This document shows positions 1-9,757 of a stretch of 37,672 bases of DNA, piece by piece. The DNA is taken from assembly GCA_019689975.1 (NCBI GenBank), contig JADGGK010000027.1:1-37672 (forward strand), given 5' to 3'. The translations under genes and the position numbers were made by a program. The notes beneath the pieces are model-generated. The model searched no databases and had not been told where the DNA came from. It saw only the letters and a program-made list of their open reading frames with translations. The DNA comes from Pseudolabrys sp. (lineage in GTDB: Bacteria > Pseudomonadota > Alphaproteobacteria > Rhizobiales > Xanthobacteraceae). Numbering within the stretch: position 1 is the stretch's first letter; each line of letters starts with the position of its first letter.

Positions 1-20
1 CCTCGCAATGACGGGGCGGG
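1..20. repeat. Partial dispersed intergenic repeat (GTCATTGC core) at window edge
   Basis: Read on the minus strand, the bases directly after the MFS transporter stop codon contain CCGTCATTGCGAGG. The GTCATTGC core also occurs in the two larger intergenic elements at 27198-27345 and 31141-31261. I recall similar GTCATTGCGAGG repeats between genes in many Hyphomicrobiales. Only 20 bases are visible, so the full element cannot be judged. Confidence 0.4.
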
Positions 21-1202
21 TCACGGCACTGTTTCCGCCTGGGCCGCGTCTTTGGGCGAGCGTCGCAGCTTGCGCGCGCAGACTTGCCCGACGCAGGCCA
101 ATACGAAGGCTCCCAGGAGCAGAACCGGCGTGATGCCGATCGACGTCAATCCGGCCCCGTAGACCGCCGGTCCGGCGGCCTGGCCGAGAAAGAAAAACAG
201 CGAATGCAGGGCCATCGCGGTGCCGCGCGCGGCCGGGGCAAGTTCGCTCGCGTAGATCTGGATGACGGCGTGCAGCATGTAGAAGCCGAGACCGAGCAGC
301 ACGAAGTTCGCGAATTCGAGCGGCCAGGCCAAACGCGCCGCGATCACCAGCAGGCAGAAGCCCATGAGCGCGCCGCCGGTCTGCATCATGCGGGTCTCGC
401 CGAGCAGCGCGAGCAGACGCGAGACCGACGCGCCGTAGATCGCCCCGCCGACGCCGAAACCGGCGATGACCACGCCGGCGATCGACGCGCGCGTTTCACC
501 CGCCTGATACATCATGGTCGCGATGTGCGGAAACACGCCGTACATGAACAGCGCCTCGAGAAACACGGCGCCGAAACAGATTTTCGCCAAGGGATTGCGG
601 AAGATCGCGCGGTAATTGGGGCCGAGCGCGGCGAGGTCGAACCGGCCACCGCGTTCGCCCGGATCGCGCAGGCCGGGCAGCGCCGCGAACAGCACCAGCA
701 AGCCGAGGCCGCCGGTGACGAAGAAAACGCCGCGCCAGCCGATCAGGTCGGAGACCACGCCGGCGCAGGTTGCGCCGAGCAGATTGCCGGTCATGATGGC
801 AAACAACAGCCGGCCCATGGCCACCTGGCGCCGCGCAAACGCGATCTTGTCGCCGACCAGCGCGAATGCGATCGGCACCACGCCGCCGGCGGCGAGCCCG
901 GCGATGATGCGGCCGATCGTCAATATCTCGAAGCTCGGCGCGGCGCCGCAGACCAGCGTCGCCAGGGCCACGCACAGCAGGCAGAACAGCATCAAGCGCG
1001 CCTTGCTGAACATGTCGGCGAGCGCGCCGAGCATGGGCTGGACCAGCGCATAAGGCAGCGTGAAGGCGGTCGACAGCAACGCCGCCGTGGCGGGCTCCAC
1101 CTTCATCGCCAAGGCGATCTGAGGGATGACCGGATCGGTCGAACGAATGAACAAGGCGCTGGTGAACACGACGAACGCCAGGAGATTGAGCGTGCGGTTC
1201 AT
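21..1202 (-). CDS. MFS transporter, probable efflux permease
   Basis: A 393-residue inner-membrane protein of the major facilitator superfamily, expected to move a small molecule by proton exchange; the substrate is unknown. It has about twelve hydrophobic segments in two halves. A motif-A-like loop between helices 2 and 3 (GALADMFSKAR, about residues 59-69) is the family hallmark, and the C-terminus is basic and hydrophilic. The start is the ATG at 1202, giving MNRTLNLLAF; no strong ribosome binding site is visible. It lies 23 bp after kdsA on the same strand and may be read through from it. In many Hyphomicrobiales I would expect eno near kdsA instead, so this gene may be a local insertion. 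The family is sure; the substrate is not. Confidence 0.85.
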   Translation of the reverse strand: MNRTLNLLAFVVFTSALFIRSTDPVIPQIALAMKVEPATAALLSTAFTLPYALVQPMLGALADMFSKARLMLFCLLCVALATLVCGAAPSFEILTIGRIIAGLAAGGVVPIAFALVGDKIAFARRQVAMGRLLFAIMTGNLLGATCAGVVSDLIGWRGVFFVTGGLGLLVLFAALPGLRDPGERGGRFDLAALGPNYRAIFRNPLAKICFGAVFLEALFMYGVFPHIATMMYQAGETRASIAGVVIAGFGVGGAIYGASVSRLLALLGETRMMQTGGALMGFCLLVIAARLAWPLEFANFVLLGLGFYMLHAVIQIYASELAPAARGTAMALHSLFFFLGQAAGPAVYGAGLTSIGITPVLLLGAFVLACVGQVCARKLRRSPKDAAQAETVP

Positions 1203-1225
1203 CGAGACGGACGCGTGCTGGACGT

Positions 1226-2059
1226 TCAGGCCTTGGCCAAGCGATCGAGCGCCATGAGCTTGCGCAACAGCGGCTCCATCGCCGTGAGCGGCAACATATT
1301 GGGTCCGTCCGAGGGAGCGCGGTCGGGATCCTGGTGCGTCTCGATGAACACGCCGGCGACGCCGACGGCGACCGCCGCGCGCGCCAATACCGGTACGAAT
1401 TCGCGTTCGCCGCCGGAAACCTCGCCCTTCCCTCCCGGCTGTTGCACCGAATGGGTCGCGTCGAATATCACCGGTGCGCCCAGGCGCTTGAGCAGCGGCA
1501 GCGCGCGCATGTCGGAGACCAGCGTATTGTATCCGAAACAGACGCCCCGCTCGGTGAGAAGCACGTTGCGGTTTCCGGCATTGGTGATCTTGCCGACGAC
1601 ATGAGCCATGTCCCAGGGGGCAAGGAACTGGCCTTTCTTGACATTGACCGGTTTGCCGGTCCGCGCCGCGGCGACCAACAGATCGGTCTGACGGCAAAGA
1701 AATGCCGGGATTTGCAATATGTCGACGACGGGTGCGATGAGCGCGCATTGCGCGGCTTCGTGCACGTCGGTGAGCACGGGAATCTCCAGCGTCTCGCGCA
1801 GTTCGGCGAAGATCGGCAAGGCCCGTTCCATCCCGATCCCGCGCGCGCTCCTGCCCGAGGTGCGGTTCGCCTTGTCGAACGAGGTCTTGTACACGAAACC
1901 GATGCCGCAGCGGCGGGCGATATCCTTGAGCGCGGCGGCCGTCTCCAGCGCGTGCGCGCGGCTTTCCAGGGCGCACGGGCCGGCGATCAGCGTAAGCGGC
2001 AAGTCGTTGCCGATACGCACCGAGCCGATCGCGACCGTGCTGCTGGGCGCCTGGTCCAA
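1226..2059 (-). CDS. kdsA: 2-dehydro-3-deoxyphosphooctonate aldolase (KDO-8-phosphate synthase), metal-dependent type
   Basis: Condenses arabinose 5-phosphate with phosphoenolpyruvate to KDO 8-phosphate, a precursor of the inner core sugar of lipopolysaccharide; cytosolic. The 277-residue protein has the family blocks IAGPCALES (25-33), SFDKANR (60-66), TDVHE (97-101), NVKKGQF (139-145) and ATHSVQQPGG (201-210). Cys29, His203, Glu240 and Asp251 match in identity and spacing the metal ligands of the Aquifex enzyme (Cys11, His185, Glu222, Asp233), so this is the metal-dependent class. The E. coli class has Asn in place of the Cys. The start appears to be TTG at 2059, preceded by GAGGAAGAAAGGGC; the nearest upstream ATG is in another frame. 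It follows pyrG, with a 278-bp gap holding a doubtful small ORF. Confidence 0.95.
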   Translation of the reverse strand: MDQAPSSTVAIGSVRIGNDLPLTLIAGPCALESRAHALETAAALKDIARRCGIGFVYKTSFDKANRTSGRSARGIGMERALPIFAELRETLEIPVLTDVHEAAQCALIAPVVDILQIPAFLCRQTDLLVAAARTGKPVNVKKGQFLAPWDMAHVVGKITNAGNRNVLLTERGVCFGYNTLVSDMRALPLLKRLGAPVIFDATHSVQQPGGKGEVSGGEREFVPVLARAAVAVGVAGVFIETHQDPDRAPSDGPNMLPLTAMEPLLRKLMALDRLAKA

Positions 2060-2107
2060 GCCCTTTCTTCCTCGCGGGAAAGACCATGACGGGAGCCGAC
2101 GCTCCGG

Positions 2108-2260
2108 TCAACGCTCGGTTACGAACAGCAGAACCGCACCCCGTGCATCGATCGCCGCAATGACCACGCCTCGCGCCGGCGCGGCGGTACGGCCAGGCAG
2201 CGGCGGCAGGACGCCATCGGGAACAGGCTTCGCCGAGATCCCCTGCCCCGCCAGCGGCAT
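2108..2260 (-). CDS. Possible small hypothetical protein between pyrG and kdsA
   Basis: An open frame ends in TGA at 2108 and stays open upstream into the end of pyrG. The only internal ATG after the pyrG stop is at 2260 and gives about 50 residues, ending VLLFVTER. Most third positions are G or C, as in real genes here, but that also happens by chance in such DNA. I recognise no domain and see no clear ribosome binding site. It could be a small protein, the remnant of a longer one, or non-coding spacer. Confidence 0.25.
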   Translation of the reverse strand: MPLAGQGISAKPVPDGVLPPLPGRTAAPARGVVIAAIDARGAVLLFVTER

Positions 2261-2337
2261 GCGGGCGGCCCCGCCGATTGCGACCTCGCCGAAAGGAGGA
2301 GCGGACGGCCTGCCCGGCCGCGAGATCGTGCCGGACG

Positions 2338-3978
<1,641 letters not shown>

Positions 3979-4143
3979 CTAACCCGCCCGCTTCGATTCG
4001 ACGAGGGCGAAATTCGAACCCCAGCTCTGCATCCGTGCACAACCCCGCGATCGTCCGTCACAACAACGGCTTGTGCCGTTTGCTTGATCTCGTGCGCGAG
4101 CACCGGCCCCGCCGGCCTGCACCCGTTCGTCCCCCGCCGCGAA

Positions 4144-4162
4144 GGGGCCGGGGCACGGCCCC
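4144..4162 (-). terminator. Hairpin downstream of secG, terminator-like
   Basis: GGGGCC at 4144-4149 and GGCCCC at 4157-4162 form a 6-bp GC stem with a 7-base loop, just 11 bases past the secG stop on the minus strand. There is no run of U after it, so it is a weak candidate for an intrinsic terminator. It may only slow transcription before pyrG. Confidence 0.3.
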
Positions 4163-4173
4163 GTCGCCGCCGC

Positions 4174-4566
4174 TCACTTCGATTGCGGCACCGCCGGCGG
4201 CGCGGGCGGGGCGGGCGCCGGCGCGGCCGGCGGCGTGTTGCCCTGCAATTGGTTCAGCAGCCCGCCGGAGGAGGCCGGCGGCGCGCCGCCGGGCGCGGGC
4301 GCGCTCGGACCGGCCGGATTGTTGGGGAGGATCGACGCCGGTTGGCGGCTGTAACCGGCAAGCCAGGACAGGAGCAGGCTGGTCGCGAAAAACAGGGCGG
4401 CAAGCCACCAGGTCGTCTTGGTCAACACGTTACCGGTCCCGCGGGTGGTCATGAAGCCGCCGCTCGAACCGATGCCGAGCCCTCCGCCCTCCGACCGCTG
4501 CAACAGCACGACGCCGATCAGCGCGAGCACGAGCATCAGGTGGATGACGATCACGACTTGCTGCAT
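4174..4566 (-). CDS. secG: Preprotein translocase subunit SecG
   Basis: Small inner-membrane subunit of the SecYEG channel that assists protein export. The 130-residue product has two membrane segments (about 3-22 and 52-70) joined by the conserved loop QRSEGGGLGIG (23-33), which identifies the family. A tail rich in Pro, Ala and Gly follows from about residue 75, as is common in alphaproteobacteria. I chose the ATG at 4566 because MQQVVIVIHL matches the family start; an in-frame ATG at 4620 would add 18 polar residues and cannot be excluded. It lies downstream of tpiA on the same strand, a frequent tpiA-secG-pyrG order. Confidence 0.92.
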   Translation of the reverse strand: MQQVVIVIHLMLVLALIGVVLLQRSEGGGLGIGSSGGFMTTRGTGNVLTKTTWWLAALFFATSLLLSWLAGYSRQPASILPNNPAGPSAPAPGGAPPASSGGLLNQLQGNTPPAAPAPAPPAPPAVPQSK

Positions 4567-4678
4567 GCGGTCAAAATCCGTCGGGTTCTTCCGCGCCGGG
4601 GAAGCCTCGCCATTCATCATATAGGAAGTCGCGGTCGTCTCTACACGATCGCCGCCGCCTTTTCCACCCCGGGAAAAA

Positions 4679-5422
4679 TCAGCGGTAGACCGCGCCGATG
4701 GCGAGAAAATCCTCGGCCTTGAGGCTCGCGCCGCCGACCAGCGCGCCGTCCACCCCGGGCACGGTCAGCAGTTCCTTGGCATTGGCCGGCTTGACCGACC
4801 CGCCATAGAGGATGCGCACGGCCTCCCCCTGACCGGGAAAACGGGTCGCGAGCCACCGGCGGATGAAACCATGCACCTCGGCAATGTCGGCCGGAGTCGG
4901 GGTGAGGCCGGTTCCGATGGCCCAGATTGGCTCGTAGGCGATCACGAGCCTTCCCGCCTCGGCGCGTTCCGGCAGCGAGCCGGCCAATTGACGGCCGACG
5001 ACCTCCTGGGTGCGTCCGCCGTCGCGCTCCTTTCGGCTTTCGCCGACGCACACGATGGCGATCAAGCCGGCGCGCCAGGCCGCGCGGGTCTTGGCGCGTA
5101 CTTCGGCGTCGGTCTCGTGGTGATCGACCCGTCGTTCCGAATGGCCGAGGATCACCGCCCCTGCGCCGGCATCCGCGAGCATCTCCGCGGCGATGTCGCC
5201 GGTATGGGCGCCGAAGGGTTCGGCGTGACAGTCCTGTCCGCCGATCATGACCGGGCTATGCCGCGCGGCTTCGGCAAAGCGCGCAATGAGGGTGAACGGC
5301 GGGCAAACCAGCACGTCCGCCTTCAGGTCCGGCGCGCCGGCGATGATCTTTTGCAGTTCGCCGGCGGAGGCGGCAAGCCCGTTCATTTTCCAGTTACCCG
5401 CAAGGAGCGGACGCGGCTGCAT
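4679..5422 (-). CDS. tpiA: Triose-phosphate isomerase
   Basis: Interconverts dihydroxyacetone phosphate and glyceraldehyde 3-phosphate in glycolysis and gluconeogenesis; cytosolic dimer. The 247 residues give a complete TIM barrel: GNWKMN with Lys12, HSERR with His94 as electrophile, [11 protein letters not shown] with the catalytic base Glu164 and flexible loop 6, and the phosphate-binding YGGSVKP near the C-terminus. The start [14 protein letters not shown] is typical. It is divergent from the PpiD-type gene across 198 bp and heads the minus-strand series tpiA, secG, pyrG, kdsA. Confidence 0.97.
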   Translation of the reverse strand: MQPRPLLAGNWKMNGLAASAGELQKIIAGAPDLKADVLVCPPFTLIARFAEAARHSPVMIGGQDCHAEPFGAHTGDIAAEMLADAGAGAVILGHSERRVDHHETDAEVRAKTRAAWRAGLIAIVCVGESRKERDGGRTQEVVGRQLAGSLPERAEAGRLVIAYEPIWAIGTGLTPTPADIAEVHGFIRRWLATRFPGQGEAVRILYGGSVKPANAKELLTVPGVDGALVGGASLKAEDFLAIGAVYR

Positions 5423-5539
5423 CGCAAAATCCTTTTCTCCGTTGACGAGAATGGGCTATCAGAGCCGCCGGGCACGGGCCAGGGGCCCGGTTGGCGAAAG
5501 ACGAGCGGGTGTTCGTTGAAGGACCTGCAGTGGCAATCC

Positions 5540-5574
5540 CATGCGCGCGGCGGCGCCGCGCCGCGGCGCGCATG
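5540..5574. repeat. 35-bp near-perfect palindrome in the tpiA/ppiD divergent region
   Basis: The outer arms are CATGCGCGC and GCGCGCATG. Reading inward, 16 of 17 base pairs match around a single central base; the one mismatch is G opposite G at 5549/5565. It lies 46 bp before the ppiD start and 117 bp before tpiA. It could be a protein-binding site or a strong hairpin in the ppiD leader. No sequence-specific regulator is recognised. Confidence 0.6.
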
Positions 5575-5620
5575 ATCCGTTTGCGGCCCATTCCATCAGC
5601 GGCGACGATCTGACGCGCGC

Positions 5621-7531
5621 ATGCTCCGCGGAATCCACAAAGCCTCCTCGACCTGGCTCGGCAAGGCGCTCATGGCCGCGGTCCTGGGCTTCCTCGTCAT
5701 CAGCTTCGCCATCTGGGGCATCGGCGACATTTTCCGCGGCTTCGGTCGCAATGCGGTGGCCACCGTCGGCGGCGCGGAGATTTCCGTCGAGCAGTTCCGG
5801 CAATACTATGGCGAGCGGCTGCGGCAGGCGGGACAGCAGCTGCGGCAGACCATCACGCCGGAAAAGGCGCGCGCGCTCGGTCTCGACCGTCAGATTCTGG
5901 GACAGCTCATCGCCGAGACCGCGCTCGACGAGCGCGCGCGCGACATGCGGCTCAACCTCAGCGACGACGAAGTCGCCAAGCGCATCATGAGCGATCCCGC
6001 CTTCCGAGGACCGAACGGCGAATTCGACCGCAACCGGTTCACCATGCTGATCAACCAGATGGGATTCACCGAGGCGCGGTTCGTCGCCGAGCAGCGCAAT
6101 GTCCTGTTGCGGCGGCAGATCGCGCGCAGCCTCGCCGGCGGCTTGATAGCGCCGCGCGCCGCCGTCGCGGCGGTCGACCGCTTCCGCAATCAGAAGCGCA
6201 ATGTCGACTACCTGAGCCTCGGCCCCGCGCAGGCCGGCGACATCCCCGCGCCGACCGCGGACGAGCTGCGACAATATTTCGAGGACCGCAAGGCGCTGTT
6301 CAGCGCGCCGGAATACCGCAAGCTGACGATCCTGACGCTGTCGCCCGTCGCGCTTGCGAAGCCGGAAGAGGTGTCCGACGCAGACGCCCAGGCCTATTAC
6401 GAACAACACAAGGCGCAGTTCGGCGAGCCCGAGCGGCGCGAGGTGCGCGAGATCGTCTTTGCGAAGCCGGAGGAAGCCGCCGCCGCCCGCGCCCGCATCG
6501 ACCAAGGCGCGAGCTTCGACGACATCGCCCAGGCGCGCGGATTGAAGCCCGCCGATACCGATCTCGGCCTCGTCGCGAAGTCCTCGATCATCGACCCGGC
6601 GGTTGCGGACGTCGCCTTCTCGCTCAAGCCGGGCGAGGTCAGCCAGCCGGTTGCCGGCCGCTTCGGCACCGTGCTCGTCAGCGTCGGCAAGATCGTACCC
6701 GGCGAGCAGAAGACCTATGCGGAGGTGGCCGCGCAGATCAAGAAGGAGATCGCAACCGCGCGCGCGCGCACGCGGCTCGGCGACCTGCGCGACAAGATCG
6801 AGGACGAAAAGGCGGCCGGCGCGACGCTCGCGGAAGCGGCCAGGAAACTCGGCCTCGCCGCCGTCACCATCGATGCGGTGGATCGTTCCGGCCGCGGCAG
6901 AAACGGCGAACCGGTTCCGGACCTGCCGAAGACTCCCGACGTGGTGGCCGCCGCGTTCGCCAGCGACGTCGGCGTCGACAATGAGCCCCTGGCGCTGCCC
7001 GACGGCGGCTATCTCTATTTCGATGTCGATGAGGTCATCCCGTCGCATCCGCGCACGCTCGCCGAGGTCAAGGACGCCGTCGCCGCCGCCTGGCGCGATG
7101 ACGAGATCGCCAAGCGGCTCGCGGCCAAGGCCCAAGAAATCCTCGGCAAGCTCGGGCGCGGTGAGACATTCGCGCAAGCGGCCGAGGAAGCCGGATTGCA
7201 GGTGCAGAAAGGCACCGATCTGCAACGCGGCAAGGCGAGCGGATTCGTGCCGGCCAAGCTGGTGGACGCGGCGTTTCGGACTCCCAAAAACACGCCGGGC
7301 ACCGCCGAAGGCGACAAGCCGACCGAACGTTTCGTCTACATGGTCACGGCGGTCGAGGATCCCGCGCTCGATCCCGCCTCGCCGGAGGCCAAAGCGATCG
7401 CCACATCGCTCGAGAACGCCTATGCCGACGACGTCATCGGCGAATATGTCGCGCGGCTTGAGAGCGATTACGGGGTGAGCGTCAACCAGGCGGCGCTCAA
7501 CCAGGTCGTCGGCGGCGAACCGGGCGGCTGA
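5621..7531 (+). CDS. Membrane-anchored periplasmic peptidyl-prolyl isomerase/chaperone, PpiD/SurA type
   Basis: Expected to help outer-membrane and secreted proteins fold as they leave the Sec channel. The 636-residue protein begins with a short cytoplasmic stretch, then one membrane anchor (about 14-36, ALMAAVLGFLVISFAIWGIG) and the line GDIFRGFGRNAVATVGGAEIS, typical of PpiD homologues. A SurA-like N-terminal chaperone region follows (about 40-165). A parvulin-like PPIC region lies around 255-360, and a second partly similar half follows. Whether it is catalytic cannot be read safely, since many relatives are inactive as isomerases. The ATG at 5621 has no clear Shine-Dalgarno sequence. TrpE starts 4 bp after its stop, so the two are probably co-transcribed; this pairing is common in Hyphomicrobiales. 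Confidence 0.9.
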   Translation: MLRGIHKASSTWLGKALMAAVLGFLVISFAIWGIGDIFRGFGRNAVATVGGAEISVEQFRQYYGERLRQAGQQLRQTITPEKARALGLDRQILGQLIAETALDERARDMRLNLSDDEVAKRIMSDPAFRGPNGEFDRNRFTMLINQMGFTEARFVAEQRNVLLRRQIARSLAGGLIAPRAAVAAVDRFRNQKRNVDYLSLGPAQAGDIPAPTADELRQYFEDRKALFSAPEYRKLTILTLSPVALAKPEEVSDADAQAYYEQHKAQFGEPERREVREIVFAKPEEAAAARARIDQGASFDDIAQARGLKPADTDLGLVAKSSIIDPAVADVAFSLKPGEVSQPVAGRFGTVLVSVGKIVPGEQKTYAEVAAQIKKEIATARARTRLGDLRDKIEDEKAAGATLAEAARKLGLAAVTIDAVDRSGRGRNGEPVPDLPKTPDVVAAAFASDVGVDNEPLALPDGGYLYFDVDEVIPSHPRTLAEVKDAVAAAWRDDEIAKRLAAKAQEILGKLGRGETFAQAAEEAGLQVQKGTDLQRGKASGFVPAKLVDAAFRTPKNTPGTAEGDKPTERFVYMVTAVEDPALDPASPEAKAIATSLENAYADDVIGEYVARLESDYGVSVNQAALNQVVGGEPGG

Positions 7532-7535
7532 CGCG

Positions 7536-9080
7536 ATGCGCATCGAGCCCTCGCAGGCGCAATTCGCGGACCGCTACGGCCGCGGCGAGCCGCAGGTGGT
7601 GTGGACGAGCCTGGTCGCCGATCTCGAAACGCCGGTGTCCGCTTATCTGAAGCTCGGCCACGGCCAGCCGATGAGTTTCCTGCTCGAATCGGTTGAGGGC
7701 GGCGCGGTCCGCGGGCGCTATTCGATCATCGGACTGGAGCCGGACGTGGTCTGGCGCGCCCGTGGCGCGAGCGCCGAGATCAACCGCACGGCGGCGACGG
7801 AGCCTCGCGCCTTCGTGCCGTGTTCGGAACCGCCGCTCGCCGCGCTCCGCGCCCTCATCAAGGAAAGCCGGATCGCGCTGCCCGAGCATCTTCCTCCCAT
7901 GGCGGCGGGGATCTTCGGCTATCTCGGCTATGACATCGTGCGGATGTTGGAGGATCTGCCCACGGTCAAACCGGATCCGATCGGGATTCCCGACGCGATC
8001 CTGATGCGGCCGACCGTCATCGTCGTGTTCGACGCGGTGCGGGATTCGATCACGGTGATCACGCCGGTGCGGCCGCAACCTGACGTTCCGGCCAAGCTCG
8101 CGCATGCGCGCGCGGCGCAACGGCTTGCGGCGGTGATCGAAGCTCTCGACCGGACGCTCGACAAATCGGTCACCGTTCCCGAGCACGATCCGGCCGCGGC
8201 ACCCGCCAGATCCAATACGACGCCCGACGAATACAAAGCGATGGTCATGCGCGCGAAGGACTACATCGCCGCCGGCGACGCGTTCCAGATCGTGCTCGCG
8301 CAACGCTTCGAGGCGCCGTTCGCCCTGCCGCCCTTCGCGCTCTACCGCGCCCTGCGGCGGATCAATCCCGCGCCGTTCCTGTTCTTCCTCGACTACGGCG
8401 ATTTCGCCGTGGCCGGGTCGAGCCCGGAAATCCTGGTGCGGCTGCGCGGGCGCACGCTCACCATCCGCCCGATCGCCGGCACCCGCCCGCGCGGCGCCAC
8501 GCCGCACGAGGACAAGGCGCTGGAGGAAAGCCTGCTCGCCGATCCCAAGGAGCGCGCGGAGCATCTCATGCTGCTCGATCTCGGGCGCAATGACGTCGGG
8601 CGGGTCGCAAAAATCGGAAGCGTGAGGGTGACGGAACAGTTCTCCATCGAGCGCTACAGCCAGGTGATGCACATCGTCTCGAATGTCGAGGGCACGCTCG
8701 ACGAGAAATTCGACGCGCTCGACGCCCTCGCCGCCGGCTTTCCCGCGGGAACCGTCTCGGGCGCACCCAAGGTGCGCGCGATGCAGATCATCGACGAGCT
8801 CGAGAAGGAGAAACGCGGCCTCTACGCCGGTTGCGTCGGCTATTTCTCCGCCGCCGGCGAGATGGATACCTGCATCGCCTTGCGCACGGCCCTGGTGAAG
8901 GATGGCGTCATGTATGTGCAGGCGGGCGCGGGAATCGTCGCCGACAGCGAACCCGATTGCGAGCAGCAGGAATGCATCAACAAGGCGAAGGCGCTGTTCC
9001 GCGCCGCCGAGGAAGCGCGCAGGTTCGCGAGCGTGGGCGGCCGGAGCGAGCCCGGCGCGCGGCCGGCCCGTTCGGCTTGA
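7536..9080 (+). CDS. trpE: Anthranilate synthase component I
   Basis: Converts chorismate to anthranilate with ammonia supplied by TrpG, the first committed step to tryptophan. The 514-residue protein has the N-terminal regulatory domain with the LLES motif (49-52), the site known for tryptophan feedback inhibition in other bacteria. The C-terminal chorismate-binding domain includes VAGSSPEILVR, IRPIAGTRPRG, LLDLGRNDVGRV and PAGTVSGAPKVRA. It is a separate polypeptide, unlike the fused TrpE(G) of Rhizobium and Brucella; TrpG is encoded 48 bp downstream. No leader peptide or attenuator is visible before it, since only 4 bp separate it from the preceding stop. Confidence 0.97.
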   Translation: MRIEPSQAQFADRYGRGEPQVVWTSLVADLETPVSAYLKLGHGQPMSFLLESVEGGAVRGRYSIIGLEPDVVWRARGASAEINRTAATEPRAFVPCSEPPLAALRALIKESRIALPEHLPPMAAGIFGYLGYDIVRMLEDLPTVKPDPIGIPDAILMRPTVIVVFDAVRDSITVITPVRPQPDVPAKLAHARAAQRLAAVIEALDRTLDKSVTVPEHDPAAAPARSNTTPDEYKAMVMRAKDYIAAGDAFQIVLAQRFEAPFALPPFALYRALRRINPAPFLFFLDYGDFAVAGSSPEILVRLRGRTLTIRPIAGTRPRGATPHEDKALEESLLADPKERAEHLMLLDLGRNDVGRVAKIGSVRVTEQFSIERYSQVMHIVSNVEGTLDEKFDALDALAAGFPAGTVSGAPKVRAMQIIDELEKEKRGLYAGCVGYFSAAGEMDTCIALRTALVKDGVMYVQAGAGIVADSEPDCEQQECINKAKALFRAAEEARRFASVGGRSEPGARPARSA

Positions 9081-9128
9081 CCCCCTCCGACCCCCGCCGT
9101 AAGACCGTCACGCGGGCGCACGGCAGCG

Positions 9129-9746
9129 ATGATCCTTTTGATCGACAACTATGACAGCTTCACGTTCAACCTCGTCCATTGCCTGGGCGGGTTGGGGGCG
9201 AGCGTCGTCGTCTGTCGCAACGACAAGATCACGCCGGCGGAGGCGATCGGGCGTCGGCCGGAGGCCATCGTGCTGTCGCCCGGTCCCTGCACGCCGAACG
9301 AAGCGGGGATCTGCCTCGATCTCATCGCGCAGGCCGCCTCCACCATTCCCATCCTCGGCGTCTGCCTCGGTCATCAGGCGATCGGTCAGGCTTTCGGCGC
9401 CAGAATCGTCCGCGCCGTGCCCGTGCACGGCAAGGTGTCGGACATCGTTCACCTTGGTAACGGCGTCTTTCGCGGCATCAACGGGGCGCTGAAGGCCACG
9501 CGCTATCATTCGCTCGTCGTCGACCGTGCGGGCCTTCCCGCCGATCTCCTCGTCAATGCGGAGACGCGGGACGGCCTGGTGATGGGCCTCATGCACCGCA
9601 GCCTTCCCGTGCACGGCGTTCAATTCCACCCCGAGAGCATCGCCTCCGAGCACGGACAGACGATCCTGCGCAACTTCCTCGACATCGCCGCGGCCTGGAA
9701 TGTCGCGACCGGTCGGCGCACCACCGCCGTGCAAGCCGCCGAATAG
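9129..9746 (+). CDS. trpG: Anthranilate synthase component II (glutamine amidotransferase)
   Basis: Hydrolyses glutamine and passes ammonia to TrpE. The 205-residue class I amidotransferase starts [16 protein letters not shown]. It has the oxyanion block LSPGPCTP (49-56), the nucleophile elbow GVCLGHQ with Cys79, and the His-Glu pair in VQFHPES (His167, Glu169), so the triad is complete. It could in principle also serve p-aminobenzoate synthesis (PabA), but the trpE-trpG-trpD-trpC order points to tryptophan. The gap to trpD is 11 bp. Confidence 0.96.
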   Translation: MILLIDNYDSFTFNLVHCLGGLGASVVVCRNDKITPAEAIGRRPEAIVLSPGPCTPNEAGICLDLIAQAASTIPILGVCLGHQAIGQAFGARIVRAVPVHGKVSDIVHLGNGVFRGINGALKATRYHSLVVDRAGLPADLLVNAETRDGLVMGLMHRSLPVHGVQFHPESIASEHGQTILRNFLDIAAAWNVATGRRTTAVQAAE

Positions 9747-9757
9747 GATCTCAGCGC

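Noticed and set aside
4035-4173. tRNA or small RNA gene in the secG-pyrG gap
   Set aside because: No cloverleaf arms or T-loop sequence could be found; only a short GC hairpin is present.
7532-7535. Tryptophan attenuator before trpE
   Set aside because: Only four bases separate trpE from the previous gene, leaving no room for a leader peptide and terminator.
5459-7543. Minus-strand frame of 694 codons opposite the PpiD-type gene
   Set aside because: Same cause: mirror of a coding frame. The plus-strand protein has a membrane anchor and family motifs; the minus one is rich in Arg, Gly and Asp with no motif.
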